In this document: positions 1 to 6,833 of the stretch, piece by piece
How positions within the stretch are numbered: the stretch's first letter is position 1
Layout: every line of letters starts with the position of its first letter
Assembly: GCA_039935015.1 (NCBI GenBank)
Contig: JBDTLC010000014.1
Span: forward strand, 1 to 21,285
Origin: Paralcaligenes sp039935015
GTDB taxonomy: Bacteria > Pseudomonadota > Gammaproteobacteria > Burkholderiales > Burkholderiaceae_B
Length of the DNA stretch: 21,285 nt
Direction of reading: 5' to 3'
The notes under the pieces: generated by a model
The model's database searches: none
What the model was told of the DNA's origin: nothing
Seen by the model: the letters and a program-made list of their open reading frames with translations, nothing else
Position numbers and translations under genes: made by a program

Positions 1-525
1 GGTTTCCCTTATCTGGCAGGGCAAGGCGAGGCCTACTTGACCGTGCAACTGCACGACTTTGCCAAGGGCGAGCGTAACAACCCGATCATGGTGCCTATTG
101 CCAAAGCGATGAATCCTGACCAGATAAAGGCCGTCGCTGCCTATTATTCACAACTCCCCACAGTATTTGACGCAAGGGAGTTAAGCGGTCACGTAGATAC
201 CTATCCCCATAAGAATGCGCCGGGCGCGTGGTTGGCCAATCGGGGCGACTGGGAGAACAACATCCCTGCATGTATTCAATGTCATGGGCCAGGCGGTATA
301 GGGGTTGGCACAACTTTCCCGGCGTTGGCCGGCCTGCCGGCTAAATACATTCATGAGCAGTTGATCGCCTGGAAAGAAAAAAAACGCGCGCCAGGTCCTT
401 TAGCGCTGATGGGAGAAATCGCGGCTCGCATGAACGAGGCGCAAATGACGGCGGTTGCCGATTACTTTGCGGCATTGCCGGCCTCGGCGAGAACCTCTTC
501 AGCACAAAAACAAGGAGCAAAATGA
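1..525 (+). CDS. tsdB: Diheme cytochrome c, TsdB-like electron acceptor (5' end outside window)
   Basis: The reading frame is open from base 1, so the gene starts upstream; 174 residues are visible. A CxxCH haem site (CIQCHGPGG) lies about residue 90 of the visible part. The segment before it (PYLAGQGEAYL, then NNPIM with a likely distal haem Met) is the back half of a first cytochrome c domain whose CxxCH is off-window, so the protein is a two-domain cytochrome of the c4 type. The second domain has its own Met-containing C-terminal part (LALMGEI). It overlaps the next gene by ATGA, showing translational coupling. Known biology: in several proteobacteria a diheme cytochrome (TsdB) encoded beside TsdA accepts electrons from thiosulfate oxidation in the periplasm. 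The name TsdB rests on this neighbourhood; the family itself (cytochrome c4-like) is clear. Confidence 0.8.
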   Translation, partial: GFPYLAGQGEAYLTVQLHDFAKGERNNPIMVPIAKAMNPDQIKAVAAYYSQLPTVFDARELSGHVDTYPHKNAPGAWLANRGDWENNIPACIQCHGPGGIGVGTTFPALAGLPAKYIHEQLIAWKEKKRAPGPLALMGEIAARMNEAQMTAVADYFAALPASARTSSAQKQGAK

Positions 526-1499
526 TGCCTCCGATCTCCATCCGTTTTGTTCTAAGCACGTTCACTGTTTCAGCACTTGGACTGGCCTGTACCGTCGTGG
601 CGCAAACGCCCACCATAACGATCCCTAACAGTACAGCCACCACAAAAAAGGCTGCCAACCCAACCTTTACGCCTCCAGCGGCCGATTCCATTCCCGACAA
701 TGATTTCGGCAAAATAGTGAGAAAAGGACAAGATATTTTTCTGAAAACTGGCGACCACGCGGCAGATTTTGTAGGCAACACCATGAACTGTGTCAGTTGT
801 CACATGGATGCCGGGCGGCGTAAAAACGCCTCACCTTTATGGGCAGCCTACGTTCTGTACCCAGCCTATCGCTCAAAGAACGGGCACGTCAATACGTTGG
901 CCGAGCGCCTGCAGGGCTGTTTCCAATTCAGTATGAATGGCGCCAAGCCGGCCGCCGACAGCGACACCATTGTGGCGTTGGAAAGCTATATGTACTGGCT
1001 TGCGAAGGGTGCGCCTACCGGAGTCAAACTCGATGGTCAAGGGTTTGCGCCCCTGCCCAAGCCGGCCCAAAAAGCCGACTATACGCGCGGCCAGCAAGTG
1101 TTTCAACAGAACTGCGCTTTATGTCACGGCGCTAATGGTGCCGGGCAAAGCGCCTATGGCAAGATGGTGTTTCCCGCTCTTTGGGGAAACGAGTCCTATA
1201 ACTGGGGCGCAGGCATGCATAGTGTCTCTACCGCGGCTGCTTTCATCAAAGCTAATATGCCATTGGGTAAAGGTAACACGCTAAGCGACCAAGATGCCTG
1301 GGACGTCGCCTATTATATGAATAGCCATGAACGGCCTCAGGATCCGCGCTTTAACGGCTCGATCGAAGAAACCCGCAAGAAATTCCATGACTCTGCGACC
1401 GACCTGTATGGCCAAACTATTAATGGCAAGATCCTCGGCGCCCACTCCACGCCGGCCGGCGGCAAGCTACGCGCCGATAAGAACGTATCAATGAAGTAA
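522..1499 (+). CDS. tsdA: Diheme c-type cytochrome, thiosulfate dehydrogenase TsdA
   Basis: A 325-residue exported protein. A signal peptide covers about residues 1-28 (cleavage near VVAQ). Haem 1 binds at CVSCH (90-94) and haem 2 at CALCH (198-202). Between them the stretch PLWAAY, YPAYR, NT..ER, QGCFQFSMNG is the TsdA hallmark; Cys133 in GCF matches the unusual thiolate ligand of the catalytic haem. Near haem 2 an adjacent Lys214-Met215 pair resembles the Lys/Met ligand-switch pair described for Allochromatium TsdA (from memory), and Met246 is another conserved candidate. TsdA couples two thiosulfates to tetrathionate, or the reverse, in the periplasm and passes electrons to TsdB. The start has a good AGGAG site five bases upstream and overlaps the tsdB stop. 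Direction of the reaction in vivo cannot be told from sequence. Confidence 0.87.
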   Translation: MMPPISIRFVLSTFTVSALGLACTVVAQTPTITIPNSTATTKKAANPTFTPPAADSIPDNDFGKIVRKGQDIFLKTGDHAADFVGNTMNCVSCHMDAGRRKNASPLWAAYVLYPAYRSKNGHVNTLAERLQGCFQFSMNGAKPAADSDTIVALESYMYWLAKGAPTGVKLDGQGFAPLPKPAQKADYTRGQQVFQQNCALCHGANGAGQSAYGKMVFPALWGNESYNWGAGMHSVSTAAAFIKANMPLGKGNTLSDQDAWDVAYYMNSHERPQDPRFNGSIEETRKKFHDSATDLYGQTINGKILGAHSTPAGGKLRADKNVSMK

Positions 1500-1515
1500 T
1501 GCATGGCAAGCCGTG

Positions 1516-2286
1516 TTACTTGGGCCCCAGAATTGTTTCCAGATTGGCTTCAGGCGGGGCCCCTATTGCAGAGTGCAGTATGCCCTCTGCATCTTCGTAA
1601 AAAATGGCCGGCGTGGCCTGCATTCCCAATTCGCTCATCAGCGCCTTGTTCGCGAGCAACGTCGCATGCAGTTTCGGGGAAATGGACTTCGATGGCTGAA
1701 TGCCTCCGCTTGCGAAGTTTTGTTCATTTTTGGTTAAAGCTTTGGCAGGATCAGACGCCTCCAGGATGGCGGCCGCTTTGCCGGGACTGGTATCGGTTAG
1801 TATCCCCACGACAATGTTTCGAATTTGAACTTTCCCAGCCTTTACCCAGGGACGAGATTGCTCCCAGAACTTGTGACAATAAGGACAGTTCGGATCAGTG
1901 AACGCATAAACAATACGTGGAGCCGTAGCGCTGCCGTCACGGACCCACTTGCTTGCCTTCAATTGCGCCAGCGTACGCTCGGACATGGGCTTTGCGATCG
2001 CCGCCTTCAAGGGCTCGCGGGTTATATTGTTTCCTTTCATGTCAAACACCGACCCCACCATGACATGCTTGCCATCGGGCAGGAGATAAAGGGCATAGGG
2101 TTGCTGATCCATGTACCCGGCATAAGCTTTCAATCCATCAACGGCAGGCAGCTCTCCCACCACTTTCAAGCCGTGTTCTTGCAAGGCCTTGATAGGAGCC
2201 GGCAGTTCTTGTGCGCTTACCTGCGATGCAGCTAGGATCAACGCAGATGCCAACGCCACGGCGCTTAGCGATTTGAAAAAATTCAA
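1516..2286 (-). CDS. dsbG: Periplasmic thiol:disulfide interchange protein DsbG
   Basis: About 256 residues, close to E. coli DsbG (about 248). A signal peptide ends near VSA-QE (residue 25). The thioredoxin-fold active site is CPYC (134-137) in DPNCPYCHKF, followed by the DsbG-like stretch RPWVKAGKVQ and AAAILEASDPAK; the cis-proline loop is ATPAIFY (Pro226). DsbG proteins are dimeric and keep single cysteines of periplasmic proteins reduced or isomerise disulfides. A longer frame reaches an ATG at 2355, but the signal peptide and an AAGGAA site six bases upstream point to a TTG start at 2284-2286; this start is inferred. It is convergent with tsdA, with only 16 bases between stops. A role in protecting the exposed cysteine or haem-attachment cysteines of the neighbouring cytochromes is possible but unproven. 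Confidence 0.85.
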   Translation of the reverse strand: MNFFKSLSAVALASALILAASQVSAQELPAPIKALQEHGLKVVGELPAVDGLKAYAGYMDQQPYALYLLPDGKHVMVGSVFDMKGNNITREPLKAAIAKPMSERTLAQLKASKWVRDGSATAPRIVYAFTDPNCPYCHKFWEQSRPWVKAGKVQIRNIVVGILTDTSPGKAAAILEASDPAKALTKNEQNFASGGIQPSKSISPKLHATLLANKALMSELGMQATPAIFYEDAEGILHSAIGAPPEANLETILGPK

Positions 2287-2497
2287 TACAATTTCCTTTA
2301 AGTGGCTGCTCACAAAATATCTAACGGGTAAATATATTGGAACACAGCTTATCAATTTACAGCATCAAACACTAAAACGATCGCGTGAAATTTGCAACTG
2401 TTTATGATCGGCGGCACAGGTTCAATTTCAACCAAGATCCGTTCCGGCCGGCCCGCGTATAATAAAACCCAGAGCAGTCTGGCAAAGGATTGGACCC
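2287..2497. promoter_or_regulatory. Divergent promoter region between dsbG and hsp20
   Basis: A 211-bp gap with an AT-rich half next to dsbG. A perfect TATAAT (2458-2463, plus strand) lies 34 bases upstream of the hsp20 start and is a fair -10 candidate, but no convincing -35 hexamer sits 16-18 bases before it. No clear sigma-32 heat-shock promoter or CIRCE-type repeat was found. On the minus strand a TTGATA box occurs in the region upstream of dsbG without a convincing -10 partner. Assignment is tentative. Confidence 0.35.
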
Positions 2498-2902
2498 ATG
2501 ACATATCGCAAGCCGGCCAATTCCACGTGGGCCGATGCCATCAACTTGTTAGAACAGGCGGATCGCCTGCACAAACAATTCTTCCGCTTGGGTCACGGCG
2601 CCGTTCCGGGCCCGACATGGGAACCACCAGTCGACGTTTTTGAAACTCATCAACACTTATCCGTCTTGGTCGCACTGCCCGGCGTCGCACCCGATCAGGT
2701 GCACGTTGTCATCGACCACGGCGCATTGATCGTAGTAGGCGAACGACCTATGCCCGTGCCTACCACGGCACGTATCCGGCGCATCGAAATTCCCTACGGA
2801 CGTTTTGAACGACGTATCGATTTGCCGGCAGGCAAATTTGAAATCAACGAATCTAGCCTGATCAACGGCTGCCTGCTGCTTAGCCTGCGTAAACTGACTT
2901 AG
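2498..2902 (+). CDS. Small heat-shock protein, Hsp20/alpha-crystallin family
   Basis: A 134-residue cytoplasmic protein. The alpha-crystallin domain spans about residues 45-133: PPVDVFETHQHLSVLVALPG, then a short-loop strand GALIVVGER, then YGRFERRIDLPAG and a terminal INGCLLLSLRK, which is the usual ...NGvL.i.l.K ending of Hsp20 proteins. There is no C-terminal I-x-I tail, so the protein is at the short end of the family and may form small oligomers. Such proteins hold unfolding proteins for refolding or degradation. The start has AAAGGA eight bases upstream. The gene ends 25 bases before lon, so the two are almost certainly co-transcribed, pairing a holdase with a protease. Confidence 0.87.
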   Translation: MTYRKPANSTWADAINLLEQADRLHKQFFRLGHGAVPGPTWEPPVDVFETHQHLSVLVALPGVAPDQVHVVIDHGALIVVGERPMPVPTTARIRRIEIPYGRFERRIDLPAGKFEINESSLINGCLLLSLRKLT

Positions 2903-2927
2903 ATACCCGAAGGACGACAGGCGAGCC

Positions 2928-5342
2928 ATGAACCACGATATGTCAGACGCTAAGGCACAAGGCGAGAACCCCGCAACGGCAGAGCCTGCCCCGGGTCAGG
3001 CCGTTGTGGCCGCAATTCCGGATCTGCCCGAAAAGTCCCTAGTTATTATCCCGGTTCGTAATCTGGTGCTCTTTCCAGGCTTGGTCGCGCCTATCTCCAT
3101 TGGCCGGGACAGCTCCGTTCTGGCGGCGCAGGAAGCTGCCCGGGCCGGGCGCCAAATAGGCATCGTGCTGCAAAGAAGCCCAGAGACTGCCGACCCTGGG
3201 CCCGATGATCTGTACAGCGTTGGCACAGTCGCCAGCATCCTGCGCTACGTCACCACACCTGACGGCTCACACCATATCATTTGCCAGGGAGAGCAACGCT
3301 TTCGTATTCGCAATTTCCTGGAAGGATTCCCCTTTCTTGCAGCCCATGTCGAAAAATTCGACGAACAGCAAACCACCAATCCTGAAATCGAAGCACGCAT
3401 GATTCAGCTCAAGACTCGAACTGAAGAGGCGCTGCAGCTGATTACCCAGGCACCCACCGAGCTTGCAGAGACAGCGCGAAACATTACGTCGGCCACTCTG
3501 ATGGCGGATTTTGTCGCGGGCGTTATGGACTTGAAGCCCACCGAAAAACAAGATGTTCTCGAAACTTTCGACCTGCTTACACGCCTGAATAAAGTGCTGG
3601 AATTCCTGGTTCATTTCGTGGAGGTGCTGCGCATCAGCCGCGATATCGATCAGCAAACCAAAGAACGGTTTGAAGACAGGCAGCGTGAAGTTCTGTTACG
3701 CGAACAACTGAAGACCATACAAAAACAATTGGGCGAAGTAGAAGGCAACTCTGCCGAGATCGCAGAAGTCGAGGCCAATATAGTCAAAGCGAAGATGCCC
3801 GAAGAAGTTGATACGCAGGCCAGAAAGGAACTCAAGCGACTCGAACATATGTCGGATACGTCCGCCGAATATTCCATGCTGCGCACCTATCTGGACTGGC
3901 TCACCGAACTGCCTTGGGCCGTCAGCACTGAAGACCGTATCAATATCGCCGACGCACGCCGCATCCTCGACGAGGATCACTATGGCCTGCAGAAGATCAA
4001 GCGGCGTATCCTGGAGTATCTGGCCGTACGCAAACTGAATCCGCAAGGCAAAAGCCTGATTCTCTGTTTCGTAGGGCCACCGGGCGTGGGCAAGACGTCG
4101 CTGGGTCACAGCATTGCCCGTGCAACTGGGCGATCATTCGTGCGCCTTAGCCTGGGTGGCGTGCACGATGAAGCCGAAATTCGAGGCCATCGTCGCACGT
4201 ATATCGGCGCGCTACCGGGCAACATTATCCAGGCGCTCCACCGCGCGGGGGCCAAAAACTGCGTGATGATGCTCGATGAAATCGACAAGCTTGGCGCGGG
4301 CGTGCAAGGCGACCCTTCTTCGGCGCTGCTTGAAGTGCTCGATCCTGAACAAAACCCGACCTTCCGCGACAACTACCTGGCCGTGCCGTTCGACTTATCC
4401 CAAGTCTTGTTTATCACCACAGCCAACATGCTGGACACCATCCCCGGGCCGCTACGCGACCGCATGGAGGTGATTTCCCTGATAGGCTACACGCAAGAAG
4501 AAAAGACCCAGATTGCCCTGCGTTATCTGATCGGACGCCAGTTGCAAACTAACGGCCTGTCGCCCGAACAGTGCGAAATTACGGAGTCTGCCGTGCGCGC
4601 CATCATCCGCGACTACACGCGCGAGGCGGGCGTGCGTAATCTTGAACGCGAAATAGGCAGCACCTTTCGTCATGCGGCCATGCAGATCGCTGAAGGGACC
4701 GCGCAACACGTGCACATCGATGTAGCTGATCTGGCACCCATTCTCGGGCCCGAGAAATTCGAAAGCGAACTGGCCATGCGGGTGAGCCTGCCAGGCGTCG
4801 CCACTGGACTAGCCTGGACTCCGGTCGGAGGTGATATTTTATTCATCGAAGCCAGCCGCACCCCTGGCACAGGCCGGCTGATTCTTACTGGGCAACTGGG
4901 CGATGTCATGAAGGAAAGTGCTCAGGCGGCCCTAACCCTCTTGAAAGCCCATGCTGCCGAATATAAGGTCGAGCCAGACCTATTCAAGGAGAGCGACATC
5001 CACGTGCATGTGCCTGCCGGCGCGACCCCCAAAGATGGGCCTAGTGCAGGCGTGGCAATGTTTGTGGCGCTAGTTTCCATGGCAACGAATATCGCTGTAC
5101 GAAGCGACTATGCCATGACGGGTGAAATCAGCCTGCGCGGCCTGGTATTGCCCGTGGGAGGCGTCAAAGAGAAAGTGTTGGCCGCCTTGCAGGCTGGAAT
5201 AAAGACGGTATTGCTGCCTGCACGAAATAAAAGAGACCTGGAAGACATCCCGGAAGACGCGCGCAAACAACTACAATTTATCTGGCTCGATGCCGTACAG
5301 GATGCCGTCAAAGTCGCCCTGACGGAGCAGGCGGGTAGTTGA
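2928..5342 (+). CDS. lon: ATP-dependent Lon protease
   Basis: Complete 804-residue LonA protease (E. coli Lon is 784). The N-terminal substrate-binding domain (about 35-230, starting LVIIPVRNLVLFPG) is followed by a coiled-coil region (about 240-310), the AAA+ module with Walker A GPPGVGKTS (383-391) and Walker B MMLDEID (447-453), and the C-terminal Ser-Lys peptidase. Catalytic Ser706 is in PKDGPSAGVA and Lys749 in GGVKEK, with the 43-residue spacing known from E. coli Lon. All catalytic residues are present. It degrades damaged and regulatory proteins in the cytoplasm. The first 30 residues are a low-complexity Ala/Pro/Glu extension. AGGCGAG precedes the ATG; a second ATG four codons in has no such site. 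Pairing with hsp20 rather than clpX suggests this may be an additional Lon copy, an inference that needs the rest of the genome. Confidence 0.95.
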   Translation: MNHDMSDAKAQGENPATAEPAPGQAVVAAIPDLPEKSLVIIPVRNLVLFPGLVAPISIGRDSSVLAAQEAARAGRQIGIVLQRSPETADPGPDDLYSVGTVASILRYVTTPDGSHHIICQGEQRFRIRNFLEGFPFLAAHVEKFDEQQTTNPEIEARMIQLKTRTEEALQLITQAPTELAETARNITSATLMADFVAGVMDLKPTEKQDVLETFDLLTRLNKVLEFLVHFVEVLRISRDIDQQTKERFEDRQREVLLREQLKTIQKQLGEVEGNSAEIAEVEANIVKAKMPEEVDTQARKELKRLEHMSDTSAEYSMLRTYLDWLTELPWAVSTEDRINIADARRILDEDHYGLQKIKRRILEYLAVRKLNPQGKSLILCFVGPPGVGKTSLGHSIARATGRSFVRLSLGGVHDEAEIRGHRRTYIGALPGNIIQALHRAGAKNCVMMLDEIDKLGAGVQGDPSSALLEVLDPEQNPTFRDNYLAVPFDLSQVLFITTANMLDTIPGPLRDRMEVISLIGYTQEEKTQIALRYLIGRQLQTNGLSPEQCEITESAVRAIIRDYTREAGVRNLEREIGSTFRHAAMQIAEGTAQHVHIDVADLAPILGPEKFESELAMRVSLPGVATGLAWTPVGGDILFIEASRTPGTGRLILTGQLGDVMKESAQAALTLLKAHAAEYKVEPDLFKESDIHVHVPAGATPKDGPSAGVAMFVALVSMATNIAVRSDYAMTGEISLRGLVLPVGGVKEKVLAALQAGIKTVLLPARNKRDLEDIPEDARKQLQFIWLDAVQDAVKVALTEQAGS

Positions 5343-5351
5343 TGCTCGATC

Positions 5352-5422
5352 TGTAGCGGCAGCCCTTGTGGCTGCCAGTTGATTTGATATTCACGATGGC
5401 AGCCACAAGGGCTGCCGCTACA
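5352..5422. repeat. BIME-like pair of inverted REP sequences
   Basis: Two perfectly complementary 26-base arms (5352-5377 and 5397-5422) flank a 19-base AT-rich loop. Each arm is itself a REP-type unit: a GTAG tetranucleotide (5353-5356), one base, then GGCAGCC-CTTGT-GGCTGCC, a 7-bp hairpin with a 5-base loop; the right arm is the same unit inverted (5398-5421). This head-on arrangement is that of a bacterial interspersed mosaic element. It lies between the lon stop (5342) and the convergent hglS gene, whose TAG stop (5420-5418) falls inside the right arm. It can act as a bidirectional terminator or mRNA 3' stabiliser, although there is no U-tract. No other copy was noticed in the window. Confidence 0.8.
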
Positions 5423-6833
5423 TAAGCGGCGCCAGGTATTGATCGGCCGAAAGACCAAGAATCTTCAAGGCGTCCAATTTCGAATTTTGCTCCAGTTCGG
5501 CATAGACAGAGATCTCATCACGCACCTTCATTCCCAAGGCGTCTTCGAACATCGCCTGATTCGATACGAGCTTGTAATCTTTCCGTGTGTTTTCGCTGCC
5601 CAGATTTGACTGGAATATCCCGGCGGCACTGACCGGCAAGAAATCTTCATAGGTAATGGGATCGAACCGAATATACTCCTGCAGGACAAGCTGATCCCAG
5701 GTTTGCGCGGCTATGGCCGGCTTCGCGGTGAGCGTCTCGCGATTGACGCGTGCATAAAAAAACCCCAAGCCCCGATTTCGCAGTACCTCGAAACTATCCG
5801 GAAACTGCTCAAAGACCTTGTTCAGAGCATCTTGATAAACTGTCGCATACACGTCCTTATTGACGCCCTGAGTCAACCGACGGACCTGCGCAATGAGCTC
5901 GTCGTAAAGCTCACGACCGGCTTTAGTCAAGGCCAGGCCGCGCTGCTCGATCTCACCAAAACGCGCTGTGTGCGTACCCTTACCGCTACCATGATTTTTG
6001 AAAAAAATGGGCTCGCGAAGTGCCATGAAACTGGTTTGACGCAATAATATCGGGCACTCTCTGCGCGGCGGCCCCTCAATGGTTTCCTTGGCCGTTATAC
6101 CGTGTTGAGGCATACGCAACTGCGCAAGATCTATATCTAAAGTGCGGGGCGTCAGATGATTAATGTGGGGACCCTTGAAGCACACGACATCCGCTATCAG
6201 GGGATGTGCTTTACGCAACAAGTTATAAGTTTTCTCGTCAACCGTTGCTTCATGATGCCATCTGAAAGTAAACAAGGCCTCACCAACGAATTCTTCGGCC
6301 TTTGAGGGTGTTAATCCGCCCTCTTCCTCAAATTGTTCAATAAGCTTGAGGCACAATGGCGTGAAAATTCTTCGTTGCGCCAAAATCTCGGCTGCCTTGT
6401 CGCGCAGCTCCTCATCCTCGATAAGTTCCAGCCTCAACAAAGAAGTAAACACCCGAAACGGATTGTTGGCCAGGGCTGCCTCTTCGACCGGTCTGAACGC
6501 CGTCGAATGCACCGGAACGCTGGCGACGGTCAGGTCATAGTAACCAACCGGGGTCATGCCCATCACTGCAAACAGGCGACGCAGCGTCGCCAGCTCCAGC
6601 GACGTCCCAACCCGGATGGCGCCGTGCCGTTCGACATCCAATCGATTCAGCTGACCGGTGGCGCTCAATTGCTGCCTTATTGTTCCCCCTTGAGACAACA
6701 CATGGGTATTGACCTCTTTAACCAGCTCGAGTAGCGTACCGTACTGAGGCACTTCCTTCTGATACATTGCCGACATGGCTTGCGAAAATAAGGTGCGCGT
6801 ATCATCCGTGCTAATAAACGTGTTGTCTGACAT
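5418..6833 (-). CDS. hglS: 2-oxoadipate dioxygenase/decarboxylase (HglS, DUF1338/YdcJ family)
   Basis: A 471-residue protein that matches the Fe(II)-dependent HglS family, which converts 2-oxoadipate plus O2 to D-2-hydroxyglutarate and CO2 in the last part of bacterial D-lysine/pipecolate catabolism. The metal ligands described for Pseudomonas putida HglS (recalled as His70, His226, Glu294) occur here at the same numbers: ERHGAIR (His70, with substrate-binding Arg74), GPHINHLTPR (His226) and RFGEIEQRG (Glu294). The PVSAAGIF segment (about 400-407) corresponds to the substrate-pocket loop. The start abuts the stop of the upstream dehydrogenase with no gap (TAAATG), which implies coupled translation with the enzyme that consumes its product. 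It is the last gene of the long minus-strand operon and its stop lies in the REP element. Cytoplasmic, no signal peptide. Confidence 0.9.
   Translation of the reverse strand: MSDNTFISTDDTRTLFSQAMSAMYQKEVPQYGTLLELVKEVNTHVLSQGGTIRQQLSATGQLNRLDVERHGAIRVGTSLELATLRRLFAVMGMTPVGYYDLTVASVPVHSTAFRPVEEAALANNPFRVFTSLLRLELIEDEELRDKAAEILAQRRIFTPLCLKLIEQFEEEGGLTPSKAEEFVGEALFTFRWHHEATVDEKTYNLLRKAHPLIADVVCFKGPHINHLTPRTLDIDLAQLRMPQHGITAKETIEGPPRRECPILLRQTSFMALREPIFFKNHGSGKGTHTARFGEIEQRGLALTKAGRELYDELIAQVRRLTQGVNKDVYATVYQDALNKVFEQFPDSFEVLRNRGLGFFYARVNRETLTAKPAIAAQTWDQLVLQEYIRFDPITYEDFLPVSAAGIFQSNLGSENTRKDYKLVSNQAMFEDALGMKVRDEISVYAELEQNSKLDALKILGLSADQYLAPLM

Noticed and set aside
341..784. Minus-strand frame of 147 codons with one hydrophobic stretch
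   Set aside because: Antisense to the two cytochrome genes, whose CxxCH motifs prove the plus-strand frames.
1500..1540. Possible terminator between the convergent tsdA and dsbG genes
   Set aside because: Only a short GGGGCCC-like symmetry without a stable stem or U-tract was found.
2287..2355. N-terminal extension of DsbG to an ATG
   Set aside because: Would put 23 residues before the signal peptide; a TTG with a good ribosome site lies exactly at the signal peptide start.
2440..2456. GC-rich CCGGCCGG palindrome upstream of hsp20
   Set aside because: Too short and low in complexity to call an operator or terminator.
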